DNA from: Pseudodonghicola flavimaris
GTDB lineage: Bacteria > Pseudomonadota > Alphaproteobacteria > Rhodobacterales > Rhodobacteraceae
DNA: 64,000 nt
Assembly (NCBI RefSeq): GCF_030164425.1
Contig: NZ_JASNJD010000004.1
Span: 186,001-250,000 of the forward strand
Direction of reading: 5' to 3'
Part shown: piece by piece, positions 38,374 to 47,425 of the stretch
How positions within the stretch are numbered: the first letter of the stretch is position 1
Layout: every line of letters begins with the position of its first letter
Position numbers and translations under genes: made by a program
Notes under the pieces: generated by a model
Seen by the model: only the letters and a program-made list of their open reading frames with translations
Databases searched by the model: none
What the model was told of the DNA's origin: nothing

Positions 38374-39606
38374 CTATTCCGCCGCCTGCGGCGTGCAGAC
38401 CTTCTCTGCGGTCGGGTAGAGGTAGTCGCGCGTCAGCGGCACGGCGGTGTGCTGATGGCCCAGCTGGAACTGGAACACCGCCTGATCCTCTTCCTCGAAC
38501 GTCATGTAGCAGGCGATCAGATAGAACCGCCACATGCGGATGAACCGGTCGTCATAGGTCTGCCGGACGATATCGATCTGCGCGTCGAACCGTTGCAGCC
38601 AGTGGCGCAGCGTCATCGCGTAGTGCAGGCGCAGCACCTCGAGATCGAGCGACCAGAGGCCGGACTTCTCGATCGCCGGGGCCAGTTGCGACAGGCTGGG
38701 AATATAGCCGCCGGGGAAAATGTATTTCGTGATCCATTCCGCCTGGGCGCTGGGTGGCGCCAGGCTGCCGATGGTATGGATCAGCGCCACGCCGCTGTCG
38801 TCCAGAAGCTCGGAGACCTTATTGAAATATTCGCCGTAGAACGGAACGCCGACATGTTCCAGCATGCCGACCGATACGATCCGGTCGAATTTCTCATTCA
38901 GGTCGCGGTAATCCTGCAGGCGGAAATTGGTCTGGCCTTCCAGCCCGGCCTCGGCGGCGCGCCGCTTGGCGGTGGCCAGCTGGTTTTCCGACAGCGTGAC
39001 CCCGGTGACCCGGGCGCCGTAGTCGCGGGCCAGGGTCAGCCCCATGCCCCCCCAGCCGCAGCCGATGTCCAGCACCTTCATGCCCGGTTCGATTTGCAGC
39101 TTGGACGCGATATGCGCCTTCTTGGCGATCTGGGCGTCTTCCAGCGACATCGCGGGATCGGTGAAGTAGGCGCAGCTGTATTGCATGTCCTTGTCCAGGA
39201 ACAGCCGATACAGATCGTCCGATATATCGTAGTGATGCGCCACGTTCTGGCGTGAATGCCGCTTGGTGTTGGCGCGGATCACGCTCTGCGCCGCATAGCG
39301 CAGGGCGCTGTAGGCGCGGGCCCAGACGGGAATGTCGCGGGACCGCGCATTGCGCAGGATAACGCGCAACAGCCCTTCCATGTCGTCGTCGGCGATCTGC
39401 AGGGTCCCGTCCATGTAGGACTCCCCGAAGGACAGCTCGGGCTTGAGGCAAAGCGCACGCACCGCCTTGTTATCGGTCAGGCGAACGTCGGCCCCGGGTC
39501 CGGACCCGGATCCGTATGTCTTTGTCTCACCATCTGGGAAGGTAACCTTCAACTGACCCTGCTTGATCAGTTGCACCAACATGCGATCTAGAACAGCTTT
39601 CCACAT
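38374..39606 (-). CDS. Cyclopropane-fatty-acyl-phospholipid synthase family methyltransferase
   Basis: 410 residues. An N-terminal domain (about residues 20-100) of the CFAS type, then a SAM-dependent methyltransferase with VLDIGCGWGGMGLTLARDYG (about 185-203), and IVSVGMLEHVG and FPGGYIPS in the substrate region. Members methylenate unsaturated membrane lipids or act on related lipids. Normal length for CFA synthase. Which reaction it performs is not certain, and no paralogue is in the window. Confidence 0.88.
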   Translation of the reverse strand: MWKAVLDRMLVQLIKQGQLKVTFPDGETKTYGSGSGPGADVRLTDNKAVRALCLKPELSFGESYMDGTLQIADDDMEGLLRVILRNARSRDIPVWARAYSALRYAAQSVIRANTKRHSRQNVAHHYDISDDLYRLFLDKDMQYSCAYFTDPAMSLEDAQIAKKAHIASKLQIEPGMKVLDIGCGWGGMGLTLARDYGARVTGVTLSENQLATAKRRAAEAGLEGQTNFRLQDYRDLNEKFDRIVSVGMLEHVGVPFYGEYFNKVSELLDDSGVALIHTIGSLAPPSAQAEWITKYIFPGGYIPSLSQLAPAIEKSGLWSLDLEVLRLHYAMTLRHWLQRFDAQIDIVRQTYDDRFIRMWRFYLIACYMTFEEEDQAVFQFQLGHQHTAVPLTRDYLYPTAEKVCTPQAAE

Positions 39607-39718
39607 AGGGCAAACCTCCGGCTTTCAGGTTCGCTGGTTATTTCACACATTGAGCGTACACGGGTTCCGCCGAATTCCAAAGCATGTAGCCATTCCCGTC
39701 GCGTCACTTGTTGCCGAC

Positions 39719-39748
39719 TTGACTTCTGATGCCCATCGCGGTGTATCA
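39719..39748 (+). promoter_or_regulatory. Candidate promoter of aspS
   Basis: TTGACT (39719-39724) followed after 17 bases by TGTATC, about 35 bases before the ATG; the -10 is imperfect. Confidence 0.35.
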
Positions 39749-39783
39749 GCGCCACATTTCTGATCGCCCGAAGGATCGATACG

Positions 39784-41565
39784 ATGCACGCCTACCGCAG
39801 CCATACCTGCGCAGACCTTACCGCGGCCAATGTCGGCCAGACCGTTCGCCTGTCCGGCTGGGTTCATCGGATCCGCGACCATGGCGGCATCCTCTTTATC
39901 GACCTGCGCGATCACTATGGCATCACCCAGGTGCTGTGCGATCCCGACAGCCCGGTCTTCGCCGAGGTGGAGAAGGTGCGCTCGGAATGGTGCATTCGCA
40001 TCGACGGTGAGGTGAAGGCGCGCGACGAGAGCCTGATCAACCCCAAGCTGCCCACCGGAGAGATCGAGGTCTTCGTACGTGACATGGAAGTGCTGGGCGC
40101 CGCCAAGGAACTGCCGTTGATCGTCTTCGGCGATCAGGAGTATCCGGAGGAAACCCGGCTGCGCTATCGCTATCTCGACCTCCGGCGCGAGGCGATGCAG
40201 CGCAACATGACCCTGCGCTCGGACGTCGTCTCGTCGATGCGCCGGCGGATGTGGGATCAGGGCTTCCGCGAATACCAGACCCCGATCATCACCGCGTCGA
40301 GCCCCGAGGGCGCGCGCGACTTCCTGGTGCCGTCGCGCCTGCATCCCGGCAAGTTCTATGCGCTGCCGCAGGCGCCGCAGCAGTTCAAGCAGCTGATCAT
40401 GGTGTCGGGCTTCGATAAATATTTCCAGATCGCGCCCTGTTTCCGCGATGAAGACCCGCGCGCCGATCGTTCGCCCACCGACTTCTATCAGCTCGACATG
40501 GAGATGAGCTTCGTCACCCAGCAGGATGTGTTCGACACCATCTCGCCGGTGCTGGCGGGCGTGTTCGAGGAGTTCGGCGGCGGTCGCAAGGTCGATGCCC
40601 CGGCGGAGTGGCCGCAGATCTCCTACCGTGACGCGGCGCTGTGGTATGGCACCGACAAGCCGGACCTCAGGAACCCGATCAAGATGCAGGTGGTCAGCGA
40701 ACATTTCGCGGGCTCCGGCTTTGCCATCTTCGCCAAGCTCTTGGAGCAGGAAGGCACCGAAATCCGCGCCATCCCGGCGCCGAAGGGCGGGAGCCGCAAG
40801 TTCTGCGACCGCATGAACGCCTTCGCCCAGAAAGAAGGTCTGCCCGGCATGGGCTATATCTTCTGGCGCGACAAGGACGGTGAGATGGAGGCGGCGGGCC
40901 CCCTGGCCAAGAACATCGGGCCGGAACGCACCGACGCGATCCGCCAGCAACTGGGTCTGGGCGTGGGCGACGCGGCCTTCTTCCTGGGCGGCAAGCCCGA
41001 GTCCTTCCAGACCGTTGCCGGCAAGGCCCGCACCGTAATCGGCGACGAACTGGGGCTGACCGACACCGACCGTTTCGCCTTTGCCTGGATCGTCGATTTT
41101 CCGATCTACGAGAAGGACGACGAAACCGGCGAGATCGATTTCGAACACAACCCCTTCTCGATGCCGCAGGGCGGGATGGAAGCGCTGGAAGGCGATCCGC
41201 TGAAGGTGCTGGGCTATCAGTACGACCTGGCCTGCAACGGCTACGAACTGGTCTCCGGCGCGATCCGGAACCACCGGCCCGAAATCATGTTCAAGGCCTT
41301 CGAGATCGCCGGCTATGGTGAAGACGAGGTGCGTAAGCGCTTTGGTGGCATGGTCAACGCCTTCCAGTTCGGTGCCCCGCCGCACGGTGGCTGCGCCGCG
41401 GGCATCGACCGGATCGTCATGCTGCTGGCCGACGAACAGAACATCCGCGAGGTGATCATGTTCCCGATGAACCAGCGCGCCGAAGATCTGATGATGGGCG
41501 CGCCGAGCGAGCCGAGCCCGGAACAGCTTATGGAGCTGAACCTGCGGGTGATCCCGCAAGACTGA
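39784..41565 (+). CDS. aspS: Aspartyl-tRNA synthetase (probably non-discriminating, Asp/Asn)
   Basis: 593 residues (AAGGATCG before ATG 39784). Anticodon-binding OB domain at residues 1-110, class II catalytic core with motif 2 [20 protein letters not shown], the GAD-type insertion, and motif 3 near [17 protein letters not shown]. Residue His33 (IRDHGG) matches the His known for relaxed tRNA specificity in bacterial AspRS, so it may also charge tRNA-Asn for the GatCAB route; this is inference. Confidence 0.95.
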   Translation: MHAYRSHTCADLTAANVGQTVRLSGWVHRIRDHGGILFIDLRDHYGITQVLCDPDSPVFAEVEKVRSEWCIRIDGEVKARDESLINPKLPTGEIEVFVRDMEVLGAAKELPLIVFGDQEYPEETRLRYRYLDLRREAMQRNMTLRSDVVSSMRRRMWDQGFREYQTPIITASSPEGARDFLVPSRLHPGKFYALPQAPQQFKQLIMVSGFDKYFQIAPCFRDEDPRADRSPTDFYQLDMEMSFVTQQDVFDTISPVLAGVFEEFGGGRKVDAPAEWPQISYRDAALWYGTDKPDLRNPIKMQVVSEHFAGSGFAIFAKLLEQEGTEIRAIPAPKGGSRKFCDRMNAFAQKEGLPGMGYIFWRDKDGEMEAAGPLAKNIGPERTDAIRQQLGLGVGDAAFFLGGKPESFQTVAGKARTVIGDELGLTDTDRFAFAWIVDFPIYEKDDETGEIDFEHNPFSMPQGGMEALEGDPLKVLGYQYDLACNGYELVSGAIRNHRPEIMFKAFEIAGYGEDEVRKRFGGMVNAFQFGAPPHGGCAAGIDRIVMLLADEQNIREVIMFPMNQRAEDLMMGAPSEPSPEQLMELNLRVIPQD

Positions 41566-41592
41566 TCCGGGTGAGTCTTTCGCACCCTAAAG

Positions 41593-41619
41593 CGGCGGCC
41601 TTCGGGCCGTCGTTTTCGT
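41593..41619 (+). terminator. Rho-independent terminator of aspS
   Basis: CGGCGGCC TTCG GGCCGTCG hairpin (one G-U pair) followed by TTTTCGTTT. The 220 bases between this and the next gene show nothing recognisable. Confidence 0.75.
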
Positions 41620-41838
41620 TTGTGGGCGGGGGAGGGCAGGCGCCTGCCCGTGGGGGCTGCGGTCTCCGGTTCGGTGTGCTTGATGGCAGTCAAAGACTTC
41701 CACGATCTGACCGAGGCACGACATTGCCAAAGCGCCAGCCCGATGGGACGGGCAGGCACTCGCCCAGCGGCCCTGTGGGCCTTGTTTCGGGCGGAAGAAT
41801 GGCGTTCGCCTTCCGTCGTGCGTCCCGGCCCCGCAGGA

Positions 41839-42552
41839 TCACTCCGGGGTGATATTCTCCGGCAGGATGCCGATCGCCAGCACCGGGCAGCCGCCGCTGC
41901 GCCCGGCGGCGATGCGGCTGATCAGCTTGTGGGTGCCGGTGGTGCTGGCGCCGAACTTGGCGGCGACGGTCTGATCGGTCTCCTGTCCGTTGCGGTCCAG
42001 GCAATGGCCCAGCGACTTGAAGAACTCGTTCGACAGCTCCCGCGTGACGATGACGCCGACGTCGATGACCCCGGCCTCGAAGAAACTGCGGAAGGCATAG
42101 AGATCGCGATCATAGGTCTGATCCTTGCTGTTCCATTCGTAGTCGAACGCGACCCGGCCCTTCCAGAAATCGATCATGTGGTTGTGGATGTAATCGGCGC
42201 GCAGGATGCGGTCGATCTCTTCGGCGGACTGGCCCTTGCCGGCCTTCAGCTTGACCACCAGATCGGCCTCGATATGCACCTCTTCGAAAAAGCCGGCATC
42301 GGCGGCCAGCCTGGCGAAGCGCGTCGTCGCCTCCATCCGGTTGCCGCCGGGGCTGCGGATTTCGGTGGTCGAGATGGTGAAGGCGCGCAGCACCTGCTGG
42401 ATCGCGGCGAACTCCTCCGGCGCGCGCTGCTGCAGAACGGCGGTGGCGCTGCGATAGCTGCGCACCGAGTAGCGGCGCAGCAGATCGGCGTCGAAGGCGG
42501 GCTCGACCAGCTCTTGCGGGTCGAAGACCAGATCTGTGATGTCGCGGGCCAC
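41839..42552 (-). CDS. BglII/BstYI family type II restriction endonuclease
   Basis: 237 residues from GTG 42552, five bases after the methylase stop, with GGA upstream; longer frames overlap the methylase. It matches the BglII/BstYI endonuclease family in its core: RADYIHNHMIDFWKGRVAFD followed by YEWNSKDQTYDRDL and GVIDVGVIVTR. Asp128, Glu139 and Asn141/Lys143 are candidate active-site residues by position; the exact correspondence to BglII Asp84/Glu93/Gln95 needs an alignment. The expected specificity is near RGATCY, not proven. It forms a restriction-modification pair with the gene upstream. Confidence 0.82.
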   Translation of the reverse strand: MARDITDLVFDPQELVEPAFDADLLRRYSVRSYRSATAVLQQRAPEEFAAIQQVLRAFTISTTEIRSPGGNRMEATTRFARLAADAGFFEEVHIEADLVVKLKAGKGQSAEEIDRILRADYIHNHMIDFWKGRVAFDYEWNSKDQTYDRDLYAFRSFFEAGVIDVGVIVTRELSNEFFKSLGHCLDRNGQETDQTVAAKFGASTTGTHKLISRIAAGRSGGCPVLAIGILPENITPE

Positions 42553-42556
42553 GGGC

Positions 42557-43189
42557 TTATTCCGCCGCGACGCCCGAGTTATAGGCGTAGGTCTTCCAGC
42601 CGGGTTTGTAATCGGCATCCGCCTGATTGCCCCAGACGGTCCAGCCATCGCGCACACCGCGTCCGAAGAGCTCTAGATAGGGCCCCCAGGAGCAGCCCTC
42701 GATCAGCTCATATTGCTCATCGGGCTTGCGGGAATGCTCGCGTTTGCGCGACTGGATCATGTTCACCTGACGGCGGCCCAGATCCAGCGTGCGGGCATTC
42801 TTGCCGCGGGTGCCGAACAGCAGGAGCTCGGTCACATTGCGGAAATAGAAACCGACTCCACGGCCGTCGCTGCCGCCATCCTTGCGGATCTTGTGCCAGA
42901 CGATGTTCGATTTGTATTCGAAGCCCCAGGCACGCAGCACCTCCAGCCCCTCTGGCAGCAGTGCGTTGGGCACCCAGACATAGCAATGTGCCTTGTCTTC
43001 CAGATGATCGGCCACCGGCAGGGCGCAGATATCCTCCAGCGTCATGGTAGGATACCGCGCCAGCCGCTTGTGTTCAGGGGCGACCTTGCCGGTGCGGTTG
43101 GTGAACCGCCAGGGCGGGTCCGCCATCACGCAGCCGAACTTTGCGCCGTCCAGGAATCGGGACAAATCTTGTGCCGCTGTCTGTGCCAT
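42557..43189 (-). CDS. MT-A70 family DNA N6-adenine methyltransferase
   Basis: 210 residues. Catalytic motif ADPPW at residues 23-27 (MADPPWRF), the MT-A70 region LPVADHLEDKAHCYVWVPN, WGFEYKSNIVWHKI, TELLLFGTRGKN, and a C-terminal SAM-binding segment PYLELFGRG. It should methylate adenine in DNA. The gene is directly upstream of and cotranscribed with a BglII/BstYI-like nuclease, so it is the protective methylase. Transcription order methylase then nuclease allows protection first. Confidence 0.85.
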   Translation of the reverse strand: MAQTAAQDLSRFLDGAKFGCVMADPPWRFTNRTGKVAPEHKRLARYPTMTLEDICALPVADHLEDKAHCYVWVPNALLPEGLEVLRAWGFEYKSNIVWHKIRKDGGSDGRGVGFYFRNVTELLLFGTRGKNARTLDLGRRQVNMIQSRKREHSRKPDEQYELIEGCSWGPYLELFGRGVRDGWTVWGNQADADYKPGWKTYAYNSGVAAE

Positions 43190-43346
43190 ACGCGATATAC
43201 TGCTTCAGTTTGCCGGCACTGTCACGGGATTCGTGCGCTGCCGCGAATTCATGCCCGATCGGAACATTCTGAGAACCTAGGCCGGGAGCCCGCGGGAGCG
43301 CAAGCGGATTCGACCCGGCAGGAGGGTCGGGGCCGGCAGGGGCGGC

Positions 43347-44066
43347 TCAGATCGCGGGGTGATCGCGCAGCCGTTGTTGCACCAGCCCGGCCACCCGCGC
43401 GGTGGAAGAGGCCAGCGGCGCGCCGCCGGCCCGCGCCCGCGCCAGCCCCTCAGCCGCCTCCGCCAGGACCTGATCCTGGGCACTGCGGGCGACACCGCGC
43501 AGAAACTGCGCCACGTAATCCAGCATGCGCCCGTCGCCTTCGTCGTTCAGCACATCCGCCACATGCGCCATGTCGTCGCGAAACGCCAGCGGGTCGGGGT
43601 GGACGACCAGTTCCTCCGTTGTCAGCGGCAGATCGGTCAGCAGATCGGCGGGCAGGCGGCGCAGCACCTCCTTCTGGAAGGTGGCAAGCGACGTGAGCGG
43701 CTTTTCCAGAAACCCGTCGGCACCGGCGGCGATGGCGCTGTCTTCGGCGAAATTGTCCCCCGACATCCCCAGGATGGTGGCGATCCGGGGCCGCGCGGCC
43801 ACGCTTTCCTCGATCAGGTCGAGGCCGGAGCCGTCTGGCAGCCCGAGATCGACGATCAGGATGGCGGGCCGGTAGACCTGGAGGTGGTGACGGGCCGAGC
43901 GGAGACAGTCGGCGCGGCGGATCCTGGCGCCGCTGCGCAGGCAGAGCATGCGCAATGCCTCAGCCGCGAAATTGCTGTCCTCGACCACCAGAACGGTCAG
44001 GCCCAGCAGCGGCTTTCGGCTGGCCCCGCGCGGTCCTGGCACGGCAAACGGATCGGCATCGTCCAT
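43347..44066 (-). CDS. Response regulator (receiver-domain protein)
   Basis: 239 residues. The receiver domain covers about residues 23-145: LTVLVVEDSNFAAEALRML, phosphoacceptor Asp in LIVDLGLPDGSGLD (about residue 73), and LEKPLTSLATF with the conserved Lys. The C-terminal ~90 residues are helical, without a recognisable DNA-binding domain, perhaps a phosphotransfer-like or interaction module. No histidine kinase is adjacent, so its partner is unknown. Confidence 0.88.
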   Translation of the reverse strand: MDDADPFAVPGPRGASRKPLLGLTVLVVEDSNFAAEALRMLCLRSGARIRRADCLRSARHHLQVYRPAILIVDLGLPDGSGLDLIEESVAARPRIATILGMSGDNFAEDSAIAAGADGFLEKPLTSLATFQKEVLRRLPADLLTDLPLTTEELVVHPDPLAFRDDMAHVADVLNDEGDGRMLDYVAQFLRGVARSAQDQVLAEAAEGLARARAGGAPLASSTARVAGLVQQRLRDHPAI

Positions 44067-44212
44067 GATTCAGCCCCCCTTCGGCTTGCCAAGACGCTAG
44101 GCCGGAGATGCCTAAGACCGGGTTAACGCCGTTTGACCGCCGCCGCGCTCCCTTGCTCTCGGACGCGGCAGGCCCCATAACCCGGAGAAACCCAGGATTG
44201 AGGAGACCTGCC

Positions 44213-44617
44213 ATGATCGGCCGCCTGAACCATGTTGCCATTGCCGTCCCGGATCTGGAGGCCGCGTCGGAGCAGTATCGCTCTGCGCTCGGGGCCAAGG
44301 TGAATCCGCCGCAGGACGAGCCCGATCATGGGGTGACGGTGGTGTTCATCGAACTGCCCAACACCAAGATCGAACTGCTCTATCCGCTGGGAGAGAACAG
44401 CCCGATCCAGGGATTTCTGGACAAGAACCCGTCGGGCGGCATCCACCACGTCTGCTATGAGGTCGACGATATCATCGCTGCCCGCGATCACCTGAAATCC
44501 ACCGGCGCCCGGGTGCTGGGCAACGGTGAGCCGAAGATCGGCGCTCATGGCAAACCGGTGCTGTTTCTGCACCCCAAGGATTTCAACGGCACGCTGATCG
44601 AGCTGGAACAGGTCTGA
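44213..44617 (+). CDS. mce: Methylmalonyl-CoA epimerase
   Basis: 134 residues from ATG 44213 (GGAGA upstream). Vicinal-oxygen-chelate fold with metal ligands in LNHVAIAV (His7), HGVTVVFIEL and GGIHHVCYEV, and the final Glu in FNGTLIELEQV. It interconverts the (S)- and (R)-methylmalonyl-CoA epimers between propionyl-CoA carboxylase and the B12-dependent mutase. The downstream DUF1467 gene is on the same strand and often its neighbour. Confidence 0.94.
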   Translation: MIGRLNHVAIAVPDLEAASEQYRSALGAKVNPPQDEPDHGVTVVFIELPNTKIELLYPLGENSPIQGFLDKNPSGGIHHVCYEVDDIIAARDHLKSTGARVLGNGEPKIGAHGKPVLFLHPKDFNGTLIELEQV

Positions 44618-44684
44618 CGGCCCGCCACGGCTGCCGTCACGCCCCACCAGCTATCGGCCATCGATACCCGGGAGGAGGAGCCCC

Positions 44685-44960
44685 ATGTCGATCACATCCG
44701 CCATCGTGCTTTATGCGGTGCTGTGGTTCATGACCTTTTTCATCGCCTTGCCGATCCGTCTGAAGACGCAGGGCGATGTCGGAGAGGTGGTGCCAGGCAC
44801 CCATGCCGGCGCGCCGGAACATCATTATCTGAAGAAAAAGGCGCTGATCACCACGGTGGTGGCCGCCGTGCTCTGGGCGGTGATCGCCTGGATCATCCTG
44901 TCGGGTCTGATCACGGTGCGCGATATCGACTGGATGCACCGGATGCCGCCGCTGGAGTGA
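44685..44960 (+). CDS. DUF1467 family membrane protein
   Basis: 91 residues (GGAGGAG before ATG 44685). Two transmembrane helices (about residues 5-25 and 55-80) separated by the polar loop LKTQGDVGEVVPGTHAGAPE, the family core. Found beside mce in this group; probably cotranscribed with it. Function unknown. Confidence 0.85.
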   Translation: MSITSAIVLYAVLWFMTFFIALPIRLKTQGDVGEVVPGTHAGAPEHHYLKKKALITTVVAAVLWAVIAWIILSGLITVRDIDWMHRMPPLE

Positions 44961-44983
44961 GCGGGGCAGACGGCCCGCGTGTG

Positions 44984-45014
44984 ACGGCGCCCCCGGTCCG
45001 GGAGGCGCCGTTTT
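44984..45014 (+). terminator. Rho-independent terminator after DUF1467
   Basis: ACGGCGCC pairs with GGCGCCGT around 12 bases and is followed by TTT. Confidence 0.65.
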
Positions 45015-45026
45015 CGGTTCCCGGGC

Positions 45027-45719
45027 TCAGCCGTGCGACTGCAGCCGATGAAAGATATGGGTGAAGGTCGCCGCGCCCAGGATCGGGATGATCAGGTTCA
45101 GGATCGGTACCGACAGCGGGATCGCCATCAGCGTCCCGGCCACCCAGATGGTGCCGGCATGGCGCGACCGCAGCTGTTTGGCGCCGTCCTGCCCGATCCG
45201 CCGCATCGCCGCCAGGGTGAAATATTCCCGCCCCAGCAAAAAGCCGTTCAGCCCCCAGAAGATCAGGGCAGAGGCCGGCGGAATCAGCACATAGAGGATC
45301 AGCGCGAAGATGTTCGCCGCGATCAGCACCCCCATGAAGTTGACCGTATCGCGCACCCCGTCCCAGAACGGCAGGGCCGGGACCTTGGGCAGCCCGGGAT
45401 AGTGTTTGTCTTCCACCGCCTGCGCCACCTCGTCGAGGAACATGGAGGTGATGGCAGAGGCGACCGGGATCATCAGGAAGGACGACAGCAGCACCATCAG
45501 GAAGAACGAACCGACATTCAGGAGATCGTTCAGCCAGGTCACCTCGCCGATCAGCGGCAGGGTCGCCTGATCGCCGACCAGCACGTTGATCAGCCAGAGC
45601 ACGACGATATAGGCGCCGATCAGCAGCCCGATCGTCAGCCCGAGCCCCAGGAACAGGACCTTGCGGAACTTCGGATCGCCAATCTGACGCAGGGCGAGAA
45701 GGAAAGCCTGAAAGATCAC
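45027..45719 (-). CDS. EI24/CysZ-like membrane protein
   Basis: 230 residues from GTG 45719, which overlaps the nitroreductase stop (GTGA); ATG 45731 is an alternative inside that gene. Five or six hydrophobic segments, with NDLLNVGSFFLMVLLSSFLM and ALIFWGLNGFLLGREYFTLA typical of the EI24 domain. In E. coli the relative CysZ imports sulfate, but EI24 proteins differ, so the function is open. Cotranscribed with the nitroreductase. Confidence 0.85.
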   Translation of the reverse strand: MIFQAFLLALRQIGDPKFRKVLFLGLGLTIGLLIGAYIVVLWLINVLVGDQATLPLIGEVTWLNDLLNVGSFFLMVLLSSFLMIPVASAITSMFLDEVAQAVEDKHYPGLPKVPALPFWDGVRDTVNFMGVLIAANIFALILYVLIPPASALIFWGLNGFLLGREYFTLAAMRRIGQDGAKQLRSRHAGTIWVAGTLMAIPLSVPILNLIIPILGAATFTHIFHRLQSHG

Positions 45720-46294
45720 TGGCTCACCCATTCGGTGATCTGATCCAAATCGGGTCGCGGACGCTCCGGTGCGGCCACGGTTTCGGTGGCGATGTGGATA
45801 AACCCGGCGATACGTTCGTTTTCGGCAAGCCCCAGTCCCGCTTCGCAGAAGGTCCGGTCGTGCGAGACCCAGCCGGTCAGCCAGTTCGCCCCCCAGCCAG
45901 AGGCCAGCGCGGCGTTAAGCAGCGCCAGACAGGCGGCGCCGGCGGAATAGGTCTGCTCCAGCGGCGGGATCTTCTCGGACGGTTTCTGCACCTCGATCAC
46001 CGCCACTGCCAGAATGCCCTGATCGAACTGGCTGCGGCCCTTGGCGATATCGGCCGCCGCCTTGCCGAGCGCGTGGCCCCGTACCTCTGCCAGATCGGCC
46101 AGCCGCGGCATCGCCCCCTGTTCCAGCACGATGAAGCGCCAGGGCTCCAGCTTGCCATGGTCGGGGGTGCGGGCGGCGGCCTGCAGCAGCGGCATCAGCG
46201 CCGCGCGATCCGGGGCGGGGGCGGTGAGGGTCTTGGCGGGGCGCGACCGGCGGGTCAGCAGGAACTCCAGCGCGGCGGGGTTGGGGGTGGGCAT
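45716..46294 (-). CDS. Nitroreductase family protein
   Basis: 192 residues from ATG 46294. FMN-binding nitroreductase fold with the N-terminal LLTRRSRPAKTL and RTPDHGKLEPWRFIVL segments and WGANWLTGWVSH (FMN contacts). Closest to the YdjA-like small type. It reduces quinones/nitro compounds with NAD(P)H; the natural substrate is unknown. Upstream gene of a two-gene unit with the EI24 gene. Confidence 0.88.
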   Translation of the reverse strand: MPTPNPAALEFLLTRRSRPAKTLTAPAPDRAALMPLLQAAARTPDHGKLEPWRFIVLEQGAMPRLADLAEVRGHALGKAAADIAKGRSQFDQGILAVAVIEVQKPSEKIPPLEQTYSAGAACLALLNAALASGWGANWLTGWVSHDRTFCEAGLGLAENERIAGFIHIATETVAAPERPRPDLDQITEWVSQ

Positions 46295-46486
46295 ATGTGA
46301 AACCTGTTTACATTGCGGTTGTCCCAAATCTCTGGTCCGGGCGGCGGAGATTCAAGAGCGAATCCGGTGCATTTTCCAGACGGCGGCCACCGGCGATTTT
46401 TCACCGGTCACATTATCGTGCAGGGCAATCCCCGAAATCCTTCCTAGATAGGGGAATGACCGGAGCGGCGTGAAAGGCATGCAGCA

Positions 46487-46693
46487 ATGAAACCTCTGTT
46501 CTCTGTTACGATTTTGGCGCTGGTCGGATTGGCCGGTTGCCTGCCGCTGACGCCTGCCGCTCCGGTCACCGCGGCCGATCCGGCGCTGGGGCAGGGCGAT
46601 TTCGTCGCCGCGCCGCCGCCACCGGGGCGCACCGCGGAAGACCGGAGCGCGCGGCGCAGCTATTATCAGGGGCCGCGCGGTCAGGAGTTCTGA
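46487..46693 (+). CDS. Small lipoprotein, unknown function
   Basis: 68 residues. Signal with lipobox LAGC (Cys18), followed by a Pro/Ala-rich linker and a charged tail RSARRSYYQGPRGQEF. No known domain. Probably anchored to a membrane by the Lgt pathway. Preceded by AAAGG. Followed by the DUF167 gene 65 bases further on the same strand. Confidence 0.72.
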   Translation: MKPLFSVTILALVGLAGCLPLTPAAPVTAADPALGQGDFVAAPPPPGRTAEDRSARRSYYQGPRGQEF

Positions 46694-46757
46694 GCCCCCA
46701 TGCCCGGGGCACGCGAACCCGCTGGCCCCCGCCGGCGATCCGGCGCATGATGCCGCT

Positions 46758-47033
46758 ATGGCCAAACCCAAGATCCGTAACCTGCCTGACCTGTCCGATT
46801 TCGCCCGCCCGGGGGCGGAGATCGCACTGCGCGTAACGCCCAAGGCCGCCCGCACCAGCCTGACCCGCGACGGCGATGCGCTCCGCGCCACCGTTACCGT
46901 CGCGCCGGAGAACGGCAAGGCCAATGCCGCGGTGCAGGCGCTGCTGGCCGCGGCCATGGGGGTGGCGCCGTCACGGCTGGAGATTCGCCGCGGCCAGACC
47001 GCCCGCGACAAGGTTTTCGTCTTTCTGGGATAG
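46758..47033 (+). CDS. DUF167 (YggU family) protein
   Basis: 91 residues, alpha-beta fold with the family signature ALRVTPKAARTSLTRD, then NGKANAAVQALLAAAM and VFVFLG at the end. Small cytosolic protein of unknown role, often near YggT-like genes. Convergent with the next gene. Confidence 0.85.
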   Translation: MAKPKIRNLPDLSDFARPGAEIALRVTPKAARTSLTRDGDALRATVTVAPENGKANAAVQALLAAAMGVAPSRLEIRRGQTARDKVFVFLG

Positions 47034-47050
47034 CGAGAGAGCGACGGGCT

Positions 47051-47299
47051 TCAGCCCTTCTTCTCGGGGATTTCGCGCAGCTGATAGACCCCCTCGGGCA
47101 GATCCAGCGCCGCCGCCAGATCGCGCAGCTGTTCCGGGGACAGCGTGATCAACTGGACCCGGTCAGTGCGCGGATCCAGTTGTTCCAGTGTCACGCATTC
47201 GGCGAAGGCATTGATGGTCACATCTTCCTGCAACGGCAGGCTGCCCTCGTCGACAAGGGTGATCACGGTGGCGTCGAAGTCGTGTTCGATCGTAAACAT
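47051..47299 (-). CDS. Conserved hypothetical protein
   Basis: 82 residues from ATG 47299. Begins MFTIEHDFDATVITLVDEG and contains the segment VQLITLSPEQLRDLAAALDL, two short strand/helix units. No signal peptide or membrane helix. I do not recognise a named family; it looks like a Rhodobacteraceae conserved protein. Flanked by convergent and divergent genes, so it is its own unit. Confidence 0.7.
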   Translation of the reverse strand: MFTIEHDFDATVITLVDEGSLPLQEDVTINAFAECVTLEQLDPRTDRVQLITLSPEQLRDLAAALDLPEGVYQLREIPEKKG

Positions 47300-47425
47300 G
47301 CCCCCAGATTGCCGTTCCCGCAGGCGCAATGCAAGCGCGGGCTCTGCTGTCCGGGCGGAGGGGGCTGGCGGGGCGGCGCCACTGTGCTAAGCTCGGTCGC
47401 GTTCGTAAAAGGAAAAGGCCCGTCG

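Noticed and set aside
41620-41838. Possible degraded gene between aspS and the nuclease
   Set aside because: Translations in all frames give only low-complexity Pro/Arg/Gly text with no family match.
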